DNA from: Opisthorchis felineus
Lineage: Eukaryota > Platyhelminthes > Trematoda > Opisthorchiida > Opisthorchiidae
Direction: 5' to 3'
DNA: 64,000 nt
Assembly (NCBI GenBank): GCA_004794785.1
Contig: SJOL01007141.1
Span: 1,914,771-1,978,770, forward strand
Part shown: piece after piece, positions 26,025 to 38,803 of the stretch
Position numbering within the stretch: position 1 is the first letter of the stretch
How the letters are laid out: each line of letters begins with the position of its first letter
Position numbers and translations under genes: made by a program
Notes under the pieces: model-generated
The model's database searches: none
What the model saw: the letters and a program-made list of their open reading frames with translations, nothing else
What the model was told of the DNA's origin: nothing

Positions 26025-26402
26025 TAGCGTTTTCGGAAAAGTTCAGGAACAGTCGGTAGATTTATTGCTGGGCAACGTTTCGCTTTTGGCACTAGCTCAT
26101 CCACACAGACGGACGAAAACTGCAAACGACGTTCAAGAGGGATCCTGACGTGAACCGAACCGGAAGAACTAGATCATAAGCTGGACCCAAATTCAATTAG
26201 GTTTCCCCATCGATCTTAACACTTGGTAACCCACCCCAGCGCACAAAATCCCTTGGCCGACTTAGCCGATTGGTTCTCCTTCCGCCTTAAATCTCGGTTA
26301 ACCTCGTATCTAAGTCACTTAAACTGACGAATCCTTTGTGTCAAAAGTGAAACGTTGCCCATCAATAAATCTACCGATTGTCCCGATACTTCCCCGAAAA
26401 CG
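26025..26402. repeat. inverted repeat, arms about 75 bp, spacer about 235 bp
   Basis: Left arm about 26025-26100 and right arm about 26328-26402. Matching blocks, the right arm read as complement, are CGTTTTCGG(A/G)(A/G)AAG, TCGGTAGATTTATTG, GGGCAACGTTTC and CTTTTG(G/A)CAC. There is no coding capacity. It may be two inverted copies of one short repeat or a fold-back element. Confidence 0.6.
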
Positions 26403-26589
26403 ATGACTGCTCAATCAGTTCCAAGCCTTTTTCTACTGATTGAACACTCCGTTAAGTTTATGCGTGTTAGGTCGAATTCTTTTTCAATTTACTTGCCGTT
26501 TTTGCAGAACAAATTTTGAAGAACCACCAAAACCCAACTTTTTTCTGCTACTCTGGATTATATTCAGAACATCTAGTCCTAAGGCTGTC

Positions 26590-29530
26590 ATCTTGCTATG
26601 GTGATGATGCTTCTGTGCTGCAATGATCCTGCTGGCTACACTAGCTGAGACTCACTTCCTCAAGGGTCAGGCAGGCCTGGAAGGTCAGTGAAGAGGAGCC
26701 CGACCCACTTACTGCAAGAAATTGTATTACAAGGCAGTCTGGAGGTAAAGATGTACTGTCCTCTGCCACAGGAGTGTGAACTCAGTGAGGCGTTTCCTTT
26801 AGACGACCAGGATTTACATGTTGATGCAAGCAGCGATGATGCCCTCCGAGGAGGAGGACAAGTTAGAAAAGGTCGGCGGTAAAACCCGCTCACCTCGATC
26901 GCCCAACGGTTGACCGCGACCGCCTGCACATTATTCAATTCTGTTCAAATACCTTAAAAATCAAGGGGACTGGTGCTGCTAAGAATGCACCCGGTGTGCG
27001 CAGCCGCATTAGGAGTTAGACAGTTACGCCTAACTCCCTGCGCTCTCGCAGCAGGCCAAGTGAGTCGGAATATTGAGTCAGTGGCTCCGGGAAAGGTCCT
27101 TCAATAAAACTCTACATCCTCCCACTGCCTTTGGGTCAAACGTCAAGGTGGGAACCTCAGCCAAACCCCCTTCTTTGGCCTGAGCAACCGGGAAGTATTG
27201 TTCTTCGTTCCAGATCTTCATTCGTTGACTCCTCTCCACATATACCTCACCCAAGTTCTTCTGATTCATTTAGCTGTTAATTACCTGACCCTTAATTCCT
27301 ATCTATGCTTCTGTCCAGCAAAGTAAATAGAAATAAACCTTTAATAAGTCCAAGAGACCTGTTCCACACTGCCGCTTGCAACCTCCGTACTCTGTGTTAA
27401 ATTGGGCGACAGACAGTTCTTGCTCAGATCTTGTTCTCTCGATTAACGTTTCGTCTCCGAAACGCGCATACAACACCCCATTTCAGTCACACACCTCAAA
27501 CCGCTCGGGACGAATCCAGATTTCTCATAATTTACTCATCTGGTGTCTGGTGATCCTGACTGAGTGGTTCAGCTTGGGAGTTGTGCCTAGCCCCAGGGCT
27601 GAATGCGCCTTACTGGAAAGTACTCCAATAAACAGTCGTCTTTGCGCTGTTAAGTTGACTGGTTCAGTCAAGATCAATACATCTCGAAGCGGTAAACGGT
27701 GTTTGTTCGTCTTGTCAGACGGCAGATTTGAGGCTGATAAACAATTTATCGAGATTCTTTTCATGGTCACATCGGTCACTAACGAGTACAGGTGTCGTGG
27801 TTCCCTCAGGTGATAAGAATGCCCATGTCAGCTGTATAATTCCTCTTGACGGCCGATTCGCAGTTGATGACGACCGCACACATAATGGAGATCAACCTTT
27901 TTCAGTCATCATCAACATCATTTATTTCTAGGCGCATAAACTTTCAGTACACGAGTTCATACCGTGTGACTTGCAGGCCATCAACTTCAAGCCACCAATG
28001 AACTTATTTGAACCACATGGCTGTCAGCTATCGACGGATGGCTTCGATACAAGACTATTGTTAATTTCAGGGGACACCTCTGGACCCTGAACACAGCATT
28101 GTGCGTGTGTCTATCCGCTCTCTCGGGGAACTGCCGGTTCATGCTAAGTCATTCAGCTCATCACCTGCAGAGCGCCTCTGTCGCTCAATAATGTCGAGTC
28201 AAGTTCGCTGAGGAGCTTCTAGAACTCGACGTGCACAATGTAGATTCGGGTGGTGACTGGATAAAGGTGAAAGAAACCGTGATCGCAGTCCTTACTGTTG
28301 TCCACCAGAGATTGCTCGTACACCAAGCGGATCTCTTCACGATCAGAATCTCTGATTGAAGCCAGCAAAACTATACTAGCAACAATAGACCATGATGGCG
28401 CGCAAAGGTCCCTCAAAAGTTGAATAATGAAGGGCCCAAGGATTGACAGGGAGCGCTGGTGAATCGCGAGAATCAAGCTGGGTTTCGCTCTAGCCAGGGT
28501 TGTATCGATAATATCTTCACTTTGCGACTAGTGCTGCGACTACGCCACTCCCGACGACCAAAATTGGTTGCCTTTCTCAATCTCACATCTGCTTTTAACT
28601 CCGTTGATCGTCAGAAACTGTGACAGTGCTCGCCTTTTATAAAGGCTTCCTGCCGTGGATACGTGCCTACGGCAAATTTCCTCCTGAGTTCACCGTATCC
28701 AATGGTGTTAAGCACCCATTCTCTCTAACCTCTTAATCGACGTGCTGATTGGGTCTTCTTTACCTGTCTCTACCAACTCGGTGAGCAAAATACCCGGAGG
28801 CGTTCGCTCACGTTCGACATTGAGTATGCCGGTGGTATTGCTCTCCTTGGACCAGGCCCTTTGGAAATACGATCTACTTTAAATGACCCTAATAATTTTG
28901 CTGCTTAGTTTGGTATGCGCTTCTCACCTGTGAAGTATAAGCTGCTGCAGTAAGGTTGGGTGGGATCAAACCCAGACCTCATGTTTGCAAATGAACCGAT
29001 CAGAATGGTAGATAAGTGCTTCCACCTGGGCACCTGCATAAGTCCCGGAGGTCTGGCAAAAGAAACTAATTCCAGGATTTGGAAGGTCAGGACAGCGTTT
29101 GCCAACCCTTGAAATTTGTGGCGCCGACGGGACATCAGCTTGACTGTTCTGTGTGGAGTATACAATGCAGCCGTCCAATTTACCTGATATTATGGATATG
29201 AGACATGGTCATTGATTGTGGAAGACCCTCAAGGTGTTTTGTGTTTGGCCACTGGTGTCTCCGAAGCATGGCGGGAGTCTGGCGGGAACACCACACGAGT
29301 AATGTTGAGGTGCGCCAAAGTGTTTCCTGGAAATTTCATTCTCCATCGATAAAGCAACTAATCACACTCCACAGGTTACGCTCGTTAGGCCATGTGCTTC
29401 GTGGAGCCCCCTTCGTCCAGCCTTGTATCGGATAGAGATGACCCAGACGTGGTCAGTCGATGACTTGACAATAAAATATGAAAGCCCTTACCAGCTAAAT
29501 CACTCAAGTTGCAAACTTGAGTGGTCACAC
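26590..29530 (+). mobile_element. RTE-type non-LTR retrotransposon copy a, nearly full length, dead
   Basis: 5' region 26590-27375, shared with four other copies in the window. Endonuclease about 27376-28150, crossing frames: GVVPSPRAECALLESTPINS, INSRLCAVKLTGSVKINTSR, SGDKNAHVS in place of the usual GDMNAQVG, and VDDDRTHNGDQ. A linker follows, then reverse transcriptase 28480-29450: QAGFRSSQGCIDNIFTLRLV, VAFLNLTSAFNSVDRQKL, then IEYAGGIALLGPG at 28819-28858, where the catalytic YADD has become YAGG. Then CFHLGTCISPGGLAKE and VYNAAVQF. Frameshifts and stops occur throughout. The family copies itself by target-primed reverse transcription. It lies in sense inside an intron region of the large gene. 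Confidence 0.8.
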
Positions 29531-29854
29531 AGTTGGGGATTGTGAAACTAGATGAAGGAATGGTTAATAACCGTGACATGTGTGGCTTTTGTGACGAAGG
29601 CAATGGCACTCTTGCATCAGAGCTATCGCCTTCACTGCGTAGTTGTCATTTTCTGCTGTTCTCGACAAAGAGATTCATCTGTCATCAATGCACAGACTGG
29701 GCCATCGTCTCCAAAGCGTGGCAGTCGTTTTTTCACTATCATTGTTCTCAGTGAACAAAGCTGTAGCAGCTGGAATCACTGGAATTCGTGAGCTGAAAAA
29801 CTGAACTAAACTAAACCGTTTAGGGACAACGGGGATTGTCCCCGTCAGTCTCCT

Positions 29855-30347
29855 GCATAAGTTTAGGTTACGACGCGTAACCCACTACTTTGAGGGGTGT
29901 ATAGCAAACCCAACTCAAGATCATCGCTGATCTATTCTAATTCTGTCAGTGGCCAATTACGAAGAAAAGAGGGGTGGTCGTCAACCGTAGCTCGCCCTAG
30001 TATCGATCGATGTCCAGTTCTACTAGCTGAGACTGCGCTGATTGTGAAAGACAAGTATGCTGGTGTGGCTCATAGGTAGCACACATTCCACCTATCAAAC
30101 GAAAACAGGTCCCAATTTTGCAACCTGTCCCGGCATGCCTCACCAAGACTTCATTTATTCCAACGACGCATTACCAAGGCCTGTATGTTCACCCTAAGGC
30201 AACACCCAAAAGTGTTGAGGCCCTAAAAGTACAGATCCTCTTCACAGAATCAGACGAGAATGAATGCAGTCAGTTTGCCGAAATTTCGTGTCTCATTTTT
30301 CAGAAAAACACAGATCGACACCTCATCTTCACACCCGGACATACATG
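29855..30347 (+). repeat. paired 480-bp repeat P, copy A
   Basis: It aligns end to end with 38290-38775 in the same orientation, about 70-75% by eye. Shared blocks include GATCATCGCTG, GATGTCCAGTTCT, GCTGGTGTGGCT, ATTTATTCCAACG, AAGGC(A)ACACCCA, AAAAGTACAGATCC and CGACGAGAATGA. It ends at CGGACATACATGTG. There is no tRNA-like head and no recognised protein, so the class is unknown. Confidence 0.65.
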
Positions 30348-33300
30348 TGATAAAAACCTAATTCCTCACATTTTGCACTACCTAATAAATTAAAGTACTA
30401 AAATCCTATTATTACTCCGTGAAAGCAACTAACAGTTTAGCAAGTTTTGGCTAAAATGTTCACGTCCCGACAATTTTTAACGATGCTAATCGAACACTTT
30501 TTGAAGCTGATCGACAGCGTTTGAGGTATTCCGAAAGAACGCAACATTTTCCATTGAAAAATATATAACATTTGTCATGTTTTTGATGAAACGTTTATGT
30601 CCGTTGTCAAAGTATGCTGCAGTCCAACTGAAGATCGGCCCTGAAAATGCGATCGTTTGACTCATGGTATCAACAGCTGTGGCTGTTCGAATGGAAAGTC
30701 CTCCTCTTCCAGCGCTGGAGGCTGTTCTCCATGGCGTCCTGGCTGCATGTGCTGTCTAGCAGAAGTTACTGGTCGCCCGGCTGTCAATCTCGGTTTCATC
30801 ATGCTTGACTGTCTGTCCGTACTCCTTGGCTAGTCAGCATGCTGCTTGAAACAGCTCGGGTGGTTTGCCTGGGTCACATCCCTAGCACTGGCCGATGGAT
30901 GCGCAGTGCATTTGGGATCGACTGACTTTCCTGCCCAGGTGCACCGGCCTATCCGAGCAACAGAAAGACTGGGTTTCTGTCTTTCACACACATGCTCGAG
31001 GCTCCCCTCGATGGGTTTACGTGATAGGTTTCCGTGCCATTAGCATGTGCCAAAAGCATATGTGCACATGAGCACAGCTCTGAAGGAACGCAATACGCGC
31101 ATCAGATGGCCGGACAACTAAGTTAACAACTTTGACATCTTAGAGGAGCGAAAGTATGTCGTTCACCATGCGAATTTTCGCCGGTATCAGTCCCATTATA
31201 TCATACATACGGTAGTTCCCAGACGATAGCTGGTATCTATAACCTGTATGGTTAATTGATGTGAACAGTCCGTTTTAAATCTATTTTGAGTGGTAGCCGG
31301 GTCGCGTTGCAGGTGGATTCTTCTATTCCGATTGATTCGCCTGCGTTTGCTGTGTATGAGTTTCATTCTATTCTCCTTCCAACAGAAAACCTTTCATTTC
31401 TAGCAGTTCTTCTTAGCTGGTGTTTGATTTGATTGGTCCATACATAAGTTCCGTTGCGATGCGATCTGAGTTCCTGCCTTTTGATTACTTCAGAGGACTC
31501 TTTTCGTTTTACGCAAATTCCGCGTGTTGTTACGTCCAGTCTTCTGATTTATTTGTTTATGTTACGCCTGGTGTAGTTACATACGTAAGTCTCTGCTGGA
31601 ACTCGAACTGTAAAGCCAGCTTCGCATGCACTTCTTTGCACAAAATGCCTCATCAGTGTACACAAAGCGAACAGGCTCACAGGTTTGTTCCTATGAAGAA
31701 TGTACATAACACGTTGGATTGCCCAAGTACACATCTAGGGTTTTTTGTTGAATTTTCCTCAGAATAGTTGTCAGAGTTAACAACCTCGTTCTTCTCTGCA
31801 ACGACTTCACTCAACCTGATAAATCTCTTCTCCAGAAAATTTATTTGTCAGACATTGTGGAATTACCAACTCGAAAGCAGGTTGATATCGCCTGCGTATT
31901 TACTAGCGAAACACACTCAGACGTCTGACTAGTTCATGATCAGAATTTTCCCTAAAGCGTACAAAAAGTCTGCCACATACCATGAAACCAGCAAGTAAAA
32001 AACGGATTTTAGCCTTTTCAATGATACCACCCTATCCGGAAATTGCGACTTAATCTCAAACTACACAGAATTCTGCGTTAACTTTGCTGTTCTATAGGAA
32101 CTGTGTATAACAAACCAGGGACTTCAACATCACGTGTTCAGGAAACTCCCGTCACCGTGTGAAGAGCGCATATAATTATAGAGGTTAAATTAAGACGAAG
32201 CATTAATCTACCACTTTTAAGACCGAGATTTCCAGTTCATACTGTCTTGGGACAGAATACATAGTAGAAAATTCTGTGGGTGAATTGCGCTTTTGGTTCT
32301 AAAACCCGTTGAAAGATCCAGATATATAAATCCCACCGGACTATGTCAATACATGAGTCACCGCAGTATCTGCCGACAGTCTAGACAACGGACTCAAAAA
32401 TCCATGCGAAAAAAAGTCAGTGGACTTGGCAACATCTTCTTTGGTTCAATGTTCAGTAATCAGTATTCAGTTAGTAAAGGATAGTTAGGGGATCCTTTTG
32501 AGCTACAGGTTCTGAAACAGTGCGATAGGACTTTCGGATCCCATCTGTCACCTCTTGAGTCTTGTCCTTAAGGACTCTCACGTCGTCACCAGATGGAGAG
32601 CCGCCGGATTTACACCCACACTTGCCTTGCCTTCTCTTTGTGGTGTAACCAATCACCACCCTACTGCAGGCACACTGGCCTCTCCTAAAGCGCTGGACGG
32701 AACTATGTTTGTCACGCAGCACTCACTGAACGCATATAGGGAAATATGAGGGATATGTCAGTTTGTCTACAAACCAGTGTAGTTGGTTTCCTAATGCTCT
32801 GAACTATCTAAACGATTGAAGCAAATGTGTCCGGACGTGTCTCATACATTTTCTTCGCGTTTTTGTTTCACTTGACTGAGCTTTACTTCTTCGATATCTT
32901 CTTGAAACCGAAATGCGTTGACCGATTTTGCCATTTTACGTGTTCATGTCACTGGGCGTAAACATGGTGTGTATAATGGTGCCAAATGATCAAGTGCCTC
33001 AAAGAGCTCTTCTGTCAACTTTCCTTTCCATATTTTTCAGGTTGTTTGAACCTCAAACCAAACATTGTAAAGGACGATGTCGACTTCATCATTATCGGCA
33101 TGGCCTGCTATCCAGTTACGGATTCTAGGCTGCCTGAACAGAACATCCATACTAAGGGCCAGTGGTATTTCCTTCGATCTGAATCTAACCAAGAGATTAG
33201 AACAGGGTGGCATCTGGATGGTTTAAATGCCTACATCCTCTCAAGGGGTGTCCATCGTTCCAATTTAAATACACCAAGTTCCTGATAGTTAAGCAATATC

Positions 33301-35796
33301 CTGCGGTTTCTTAGCGTGCTCTCATGGGAGGCGATCGAGATTTTTCATCAAATGATTGATCGCCCATATATTTAGCCTTCCGTAACCGAGTCTTCCCTTT
33401 TTTCACCGCAAAGTTGACAGAGTTTGACGGTCTGGGTTGATCTCATTGTGTCTGCTGATAGAGTTCTCAGTTGAGTACCACGCCTGCGTAAATGCGCATT
33501 ACCCCTAGACCTTTGTTCGGGTTACTATATGGAATTGGCTACTCTTTGAGTTTTTGTCCTCCCGGATATTAATGTACGGAGCAGATGCGAATCGATCATG
33601 TGTCCCAGCGACAAATCGTTCACGCCGTTACACACAGCAGGACATATAACACTTTCCCGTGAAGGAAATGTTGCGTCGAAAAATTCAGGGTTGCAGAAAC
33701 CTCCCAAAGAAACCATTCCTTAGGAGCTCACAGAAAACCTTTCCGCTAGACTTCCTCCCTCTCAGAGGACCACAGTGTATCATCCCAGAAGACACGAATT
33801 TTTTTTCAACCCTCAAAAAATATTATCCTGGTCTCAAGCCGTAAAATAGATTAAAACCTCATATATTTCAAAGTTCCCATGAAATTTCTGAAAGAAATGA
33901 GTTGAAAAATTCAGGCAGACTAATCCATAACCCCTAGACTAATCAAAAGCGGGTTAAGCTTACCGAGACATTAATGATAAGTCCTAAATAGGAACCCCAT
34001 TTTTCGCTAAGCCGTGAAAGTCCTCTCGCGTAGTACTAGATAAGACCCAGCTGTGATTTGAAGTGCAACTTTTTAAAACATTCGAGGCTTACGGTTGCCA
34101 GTATGCGATATTTGCGAATTGCATAAAATGTTTAGCCAATCGTTGATTTTCTTGAACGATGCTGAGCAAGTCAGTGCAGCTCGAATATACGCAACGATAG
34201 GTTTCTTAGCTATCACCCTGTGATGGGAGCTTGCTTAGGGCAGTACTCAAGGAAAGATGGCTAAACGCTGTTTTCCAAGTTGTCATGCTTGAAAGCTAGC
34301 CTTGTTACTGCTGAAGCTTAAGACGAAAGCCTTGACTCCCGACACAACGAACGTGGCTTTGAAGTGGCCAGAATTGAGCCTGTATTAGGCGGGATCCAAG
34401 GGCATATAAAAAATCTAAGATAACTTTCCTAAAAAAACTATATGTAAAGGTATAGTAAATCACATCCTGTATTCTTTACGTCATTCGTTTTACCGGGCAA
34501 TGCAGAAATTGCTTTAAATCAATGGACAGAAATTCTGATGAGTAATAAAGTTGGTGGGACATCACAACACCTATATAAACAGATAAACGCACTTGTAGGC
34601 TACTGGTTATCTTGCCTCAAGTTTTTTCGTATTACCTCACTTTTCCGGGCTTGTACAAGGATGGTGGTTGTAACTGTTACCCCTGAAAGTAGACCACTTT
34701 TAGGAGAGGTCATGGTAACTCGTATTGCTGTCTTCAGGAAAATGCTGTTATTAAGCCCATCTCCCCATAGATTTCCTCTATCAGAGTGTGCAGAGTTCTC
34801 AGCACTTCACTTATGATGCTTTAGGTCATTTTTCCGAACACAACAATGGACCTGATGACTATCTCGCCAAAAAAACAGAGCCATTGAGAAGGTCCTTTTT
34901 GTATTCGCATTTTTGAATCCATCTTTTAAGCTATGTTCTGATAGCTGTGAAAGAATTTATGAAGTATACATGAAATAAAGAACATATAAAGAATACACTG
35001 AACCACGCAATTTTTGCTGGAAGCATCACAAACTGTGATCATTTGATTGCACGGATTGCACAGATAACAGTTTGTCTGAGCTGACCTGACCCCTTTTCAC
35101 TGACGCCTCCAAGAGTTTAAATTGACATTTTTACCCTGTAGTAGTGAAGACAAAACTTGGTTTTTCACTCCAAACCTCTGACTTCTGAGGTAAAATCGAT
35201 CCTACCATACCGTCAAATTTCCTACACTATCCCAGTTTTGACTGATGGCTGCATTGTTCCTGAGGCTTGGGTCAGTATCATGGGCTGATTTTCCAACCAA
35301 CATACCAAGAATTTCCGGACGCATGTTATTACGTAAGCTTTAGATCACCTCTACATTCCTCTTCACGTATGTGTAGAGCAAGGAGTTTGATCCGGTGCGA
35401 TTCTCACGAGTTTCGTTCGAATGCTTTCATTCTCTACGGTTAAGCATATCAGCTGCGCCTTTTGTTCACTTTGAGTGGAACCCAGCTGAGCATTGTGACC
35501 ATGTTCTCACAACGAGACATGCTTAGTTCAGATGCCTAACTCCGAATGCGTCTTGTTGCCATTGGGTAGCGGACAAAGAGAGATTCAGCTTCGTCCTAAT
35601 ATAGCTTCAGGAAAGAAAGCCACACATTCTCACTTCATGTGAAAAGTTCGTGTCTGTGACTAATATATTTAGTTGAAATTCGTTCTAGCGCGCACTCGCC
35701 ACGCACGACTGCCAACAAACTAGTCACTGCAATATCAGCGGAATAAATACCTTTTTATGCACTATTTCTGTTTCATCTACGTCAGACGATTTGCAG
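30348..35796 (+). other. intron sequence
   Basis: Short frames only. Two deserve mention: 31417-31584, open with acceptor TTCTTCTTAG and donor GTAAGT, phase 0 at both ends; and 33029-33285, open after a strong acceptor (TTTCCATATTTTTCAG) and ending at a stop. I could not place either with confidence. No known repeat is seen. Confidence 0.35.
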
Positions 35797-35931
35797 ACAC
35801 CATTTTCTGATTCAACTTCTCGTCCAAAGTCAAGAACTGTGTTCAACCTGTCGCCTACTTTGTGCTTACCGCCATTAACCAATCTGGTTCCCGGAGAATG
35901 TACGTCTCCGTCCAGTACTGCAAATTATATG
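35797..35931 (+). CDS. probable internal exon, 45 codons, Ser/Thr/Pro-rich
   Basis: The acceptor is GATTTGCAG, following a pyrimidine-rich stretch (ACTATTTCTGTTTCATC); an alternative is CGTCAG 11 bases earlier. The donor is strong (ATG/GTAAGC). The 135 bases are open from phase 0 to phase 0, which fits the phase-0 end of the 17233 exon. The peptide starts TPFSDSTSRPKSRTVFNLSP and is low-complexity, like the surrounding part of the protein. I see no domain. The evidence is the splice borders and the phase, so it could be a chance frame. Confidence 0.45.
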
Positions 35932-38289
35932 GTAAGCATCGTATTGCTGCTTCTTGAACTATATTTCTGTATACATTGACTGGGTACAGATTGGCAGTGC
36001 TAAAGCTTGTAATAAATTTCCTTGAAATGCATGATATCCATTGATTCATCCATGCCTTCGGTCACTAAGACTTGCGTTATTGAAATTACAACCTTTAAGC
36101 AAGTCATACAGCGGGCAAATGTCTATGCGCTTTGTATTCCAGTCTATGGACCGGAAACTTCAGCCATCTTTAACCTGAGTGCCCTGTGACCACTCGAGCA
36201 AATGGAAGGTGAGGTCTAGAATGAATGGAAGGCCTAAGCAGTCATCGTTTCCACCGAATACTAAGGTGATTTTCCGCAGTGACACAGATGCATGTTTCTT
36301 GTTTCCCACATAGGCCTGGGCTACACTGTAAGTTGAACTTCCGGAGAGATAGAGGAAACATCGACGGACAAGTAGTTGTTCGACTGTTCCTAAGGGCCAC
36401 TTATAATGTATCTATTCTAATCAGTTGGATTCCATCGAAAAGTCGTTGTTTCAGAAAGAGTTTCTAAATAATCGGCAGATTTGTCTTTCTTTATAAAGTT
36501 TCTTTCCTCAGGGCTAGTGCATAATTTGACAGGTCAGTCAAGTTTTAAGATTGAGGAAGGAACACTCAGCGAGATCTCTTCCGACTATCGGTGTTGAGTG
36601 TTGGGAAAAACTTCTTTTTGGTTAGTGTTGATGACTAAGTGTTACGACTGATAGATTCGGGTATGTTTATATGGGACCACATCGATTCGGTTAACGACTG
36701 TACTAACAACGCAGGGCAGTCAGGCTGAGCCAAATCCAGCTTCCCAGTTAAAACTATTTACGCTAGGCTTTGCTACTTCCATCACTTTTGTCACTAGGTG
36801 TTTTGGTTTGAATCTTGATCAGTATCTCTATATTTAGTGAATTTAGTGTGTACCGTGCCCAGTGAATGTCCCTAACTGCCAAGTCCCGAAAGTTCACTTG
36901 TTTTTTGGGGGTTTTCCATGCTTAAATGCCGATGTGCAGTCCTCTGGCTGTTTATCTAACGTTAACTTTTGCGCAGTCTTTATGTTATTTCGCAAGGGCA
37001 GTCCCTAGTCCAGGAGGTGACCTTCCAAGTGCTTTAACAACCGATGCTTGTTTGATAGAGCTGGCTAATAAAATCCGCATAGATGTGGGCTATTATGTAA
37101 CTTCTGATCTAATCAGGCTTCCCGAGCGGTTGTGAATCTACAGGTGAGGTCGAAAACACACCTCCATAGGAAAACCAACTCGAGTGATATGAAAAATCCG
37201 GTTTTGAAGAATGTTATTCTTTGCACTGGTGTTGCAATTCATTGTACAAAACTACTCCGTGAGTCTGGAGTGTGGAGTGAAAGAAAAGGTGGTTTTAGCT
37301 ATTATTGAATGTAGGAAGTTGGCATTGTCGAGAATATATCGCTTGATGGTGGTGGAGATGTCTTATATTTTGCGTAACTATTGCACCTCAGATGTCGAGA
37401 TTTCACCAAAACATGTAAAGCAAAGTCTTACTGTTAGCAAATGCTGGATGGCCGTAATGATTTTAGACTTTCAGGTGAAAAAATGAACAAAATGGATGTA
37501 ATATGGTGGTAATGATGAAGTGCAGCGTAAGATCTGTAAAGAATTCGTTCTGCTGTCAATATGGAAGGACTTTTGGGCCCAAAGAGGCCATATAGAATGC
37601 AAACTGAGATAAGGTTAGCCTGTAACTATTGCCAAGATCCGCCTGAATCCACACATTATAGGGTTTACCTTCCTTGCTAATGCATAGCGTTTTGGATGCT
37701 CACAGATTCCTGAAAGCCCACCCAGTCAGTGCAGCTCATACCAGTGCTGCCGTACAGTACCCGCCATACTGTCAGCTTTGCAGTGATGACCTTACAAACC
37801 ACACATCCGAAGATCACTGGGATCGTACCATATTATCGATAGTAGGAAGATCATCTTGGTGGAGTTCGGGGATTGAATGTCTTCACTCCATCTGGCCTAT
37901 CAGCGAAACGCACGGTTAGACAACTTAAGTTTCCACCTTGATTCACGGTTCTTATGGCTGCTCAGTGGAGTTATCCAAATGCCCGTAAGAATAACCCGTC
38001 ACTCGGATCAGGTCACAAGCCCACATATCGGTTTACTACTCATCAACAAGACCAGTATAAACAAGAGTTTCTGATATATTCAGCTGAGTTTCTCGTCAAA
38101 AACAACTCGTATGCAAATGAGAGCATTTGGAGAGATCAGTCCTTCGTGTTTATGTATATTAGGCCGAACTCTTCCAATCTTATTGCGCCATTCTGGTATT
38201 ACTACCTTTTGTGTAAAAGGAATTTCGACTAGCGACCAAAAATCAGCTGATTTCTGCTTCTCTGGAGAATGTTTCCGTGAGCTTCCTAC
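35932..38289 (+). other. intron sequence
   Basis: A frame at 36977-37134 follows a good acceptor (AACTTTTGCGCAG) but has only a weak donor (GTAACT) before a stop. No repeat is recognised. Confidence 0.35.
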
Positions 38290-38768
38290 ACAAGGTTAGA
38301 TTGGGACGTGTAGAACACTGCTCTGAGGAGTGGTTAACAATCCATACTCAAGCTCATCGCTGGCCACTTACGTTGCCCGTATAGCTCGTTCTAGTTTCAT
38401 TTGGTGTCCAGTTCTTTTCTCTGAGGACTGTTTGAATGTGAAGGGCAAACTTTGCTGGTGTGGCTTATATACGTATAATCGCTGATGATCTCGAAAGTTT
38501 TACTCGGGTATCGCACTTCCCCTGTATCAACTGAAGATAGATCCTTATGTTGTAACATGTCTCGGTATGGCTCTCCGCGATTTGATTTATCCCAATGTTC
38601 CAGTACCAAAGCCTGCCTGTTTACGCTACGGCAACACCCAGAGGAGTTGGTACTCTAAAAGTGCAGATCCTGTCCAAAGATTCGGACGAGAATGACCGCA
38701 CTCAATCGCCCGAAATTTCATGTTCTATTTTTCGGCACAACACAGATCAACACCCCAACTTCGTACTC

Positions 38769-38775
<7 letters not shown>
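38290..38775 (+). repeat. paired 480-bp repeat P, copy B
   Basis: Same orientation and extent as copy A at 29855. Its 3' end (ACTCGGACATAT) runs directly into the TA microsatellite, where copy A ends with ACATACATGT. This suggests that the element ends in a short TA-type tail that expanded here. Confidence 0.65.

Positions 38776-38800
<25 letters not shown>
38773..38800. repeat. TA microsatellite
   Basis: Fourteen uninterrupted TA units immediately after repeat P copy B. Confidence 0.95.

Positions 38801-38803
<3 letters not shown>

Noticed and set aside
26040..26370. GATGAG/CTGACGA with GAAACGTT in both arms of the 26 kb inverted repeat, resembling hammerhead cores
   Set aside because: Stem I cannot be formed in either arm and stem II is weak in the right arm.
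32986..33285. Frame after a strong acceptor (CATATTTTTCAG) with a protein-like sequence (VKDDVDFIIIGMACYPVT)
   Set aside because: No donor before the stop and no phase partner found; it may be a real exon but cannot be supported.
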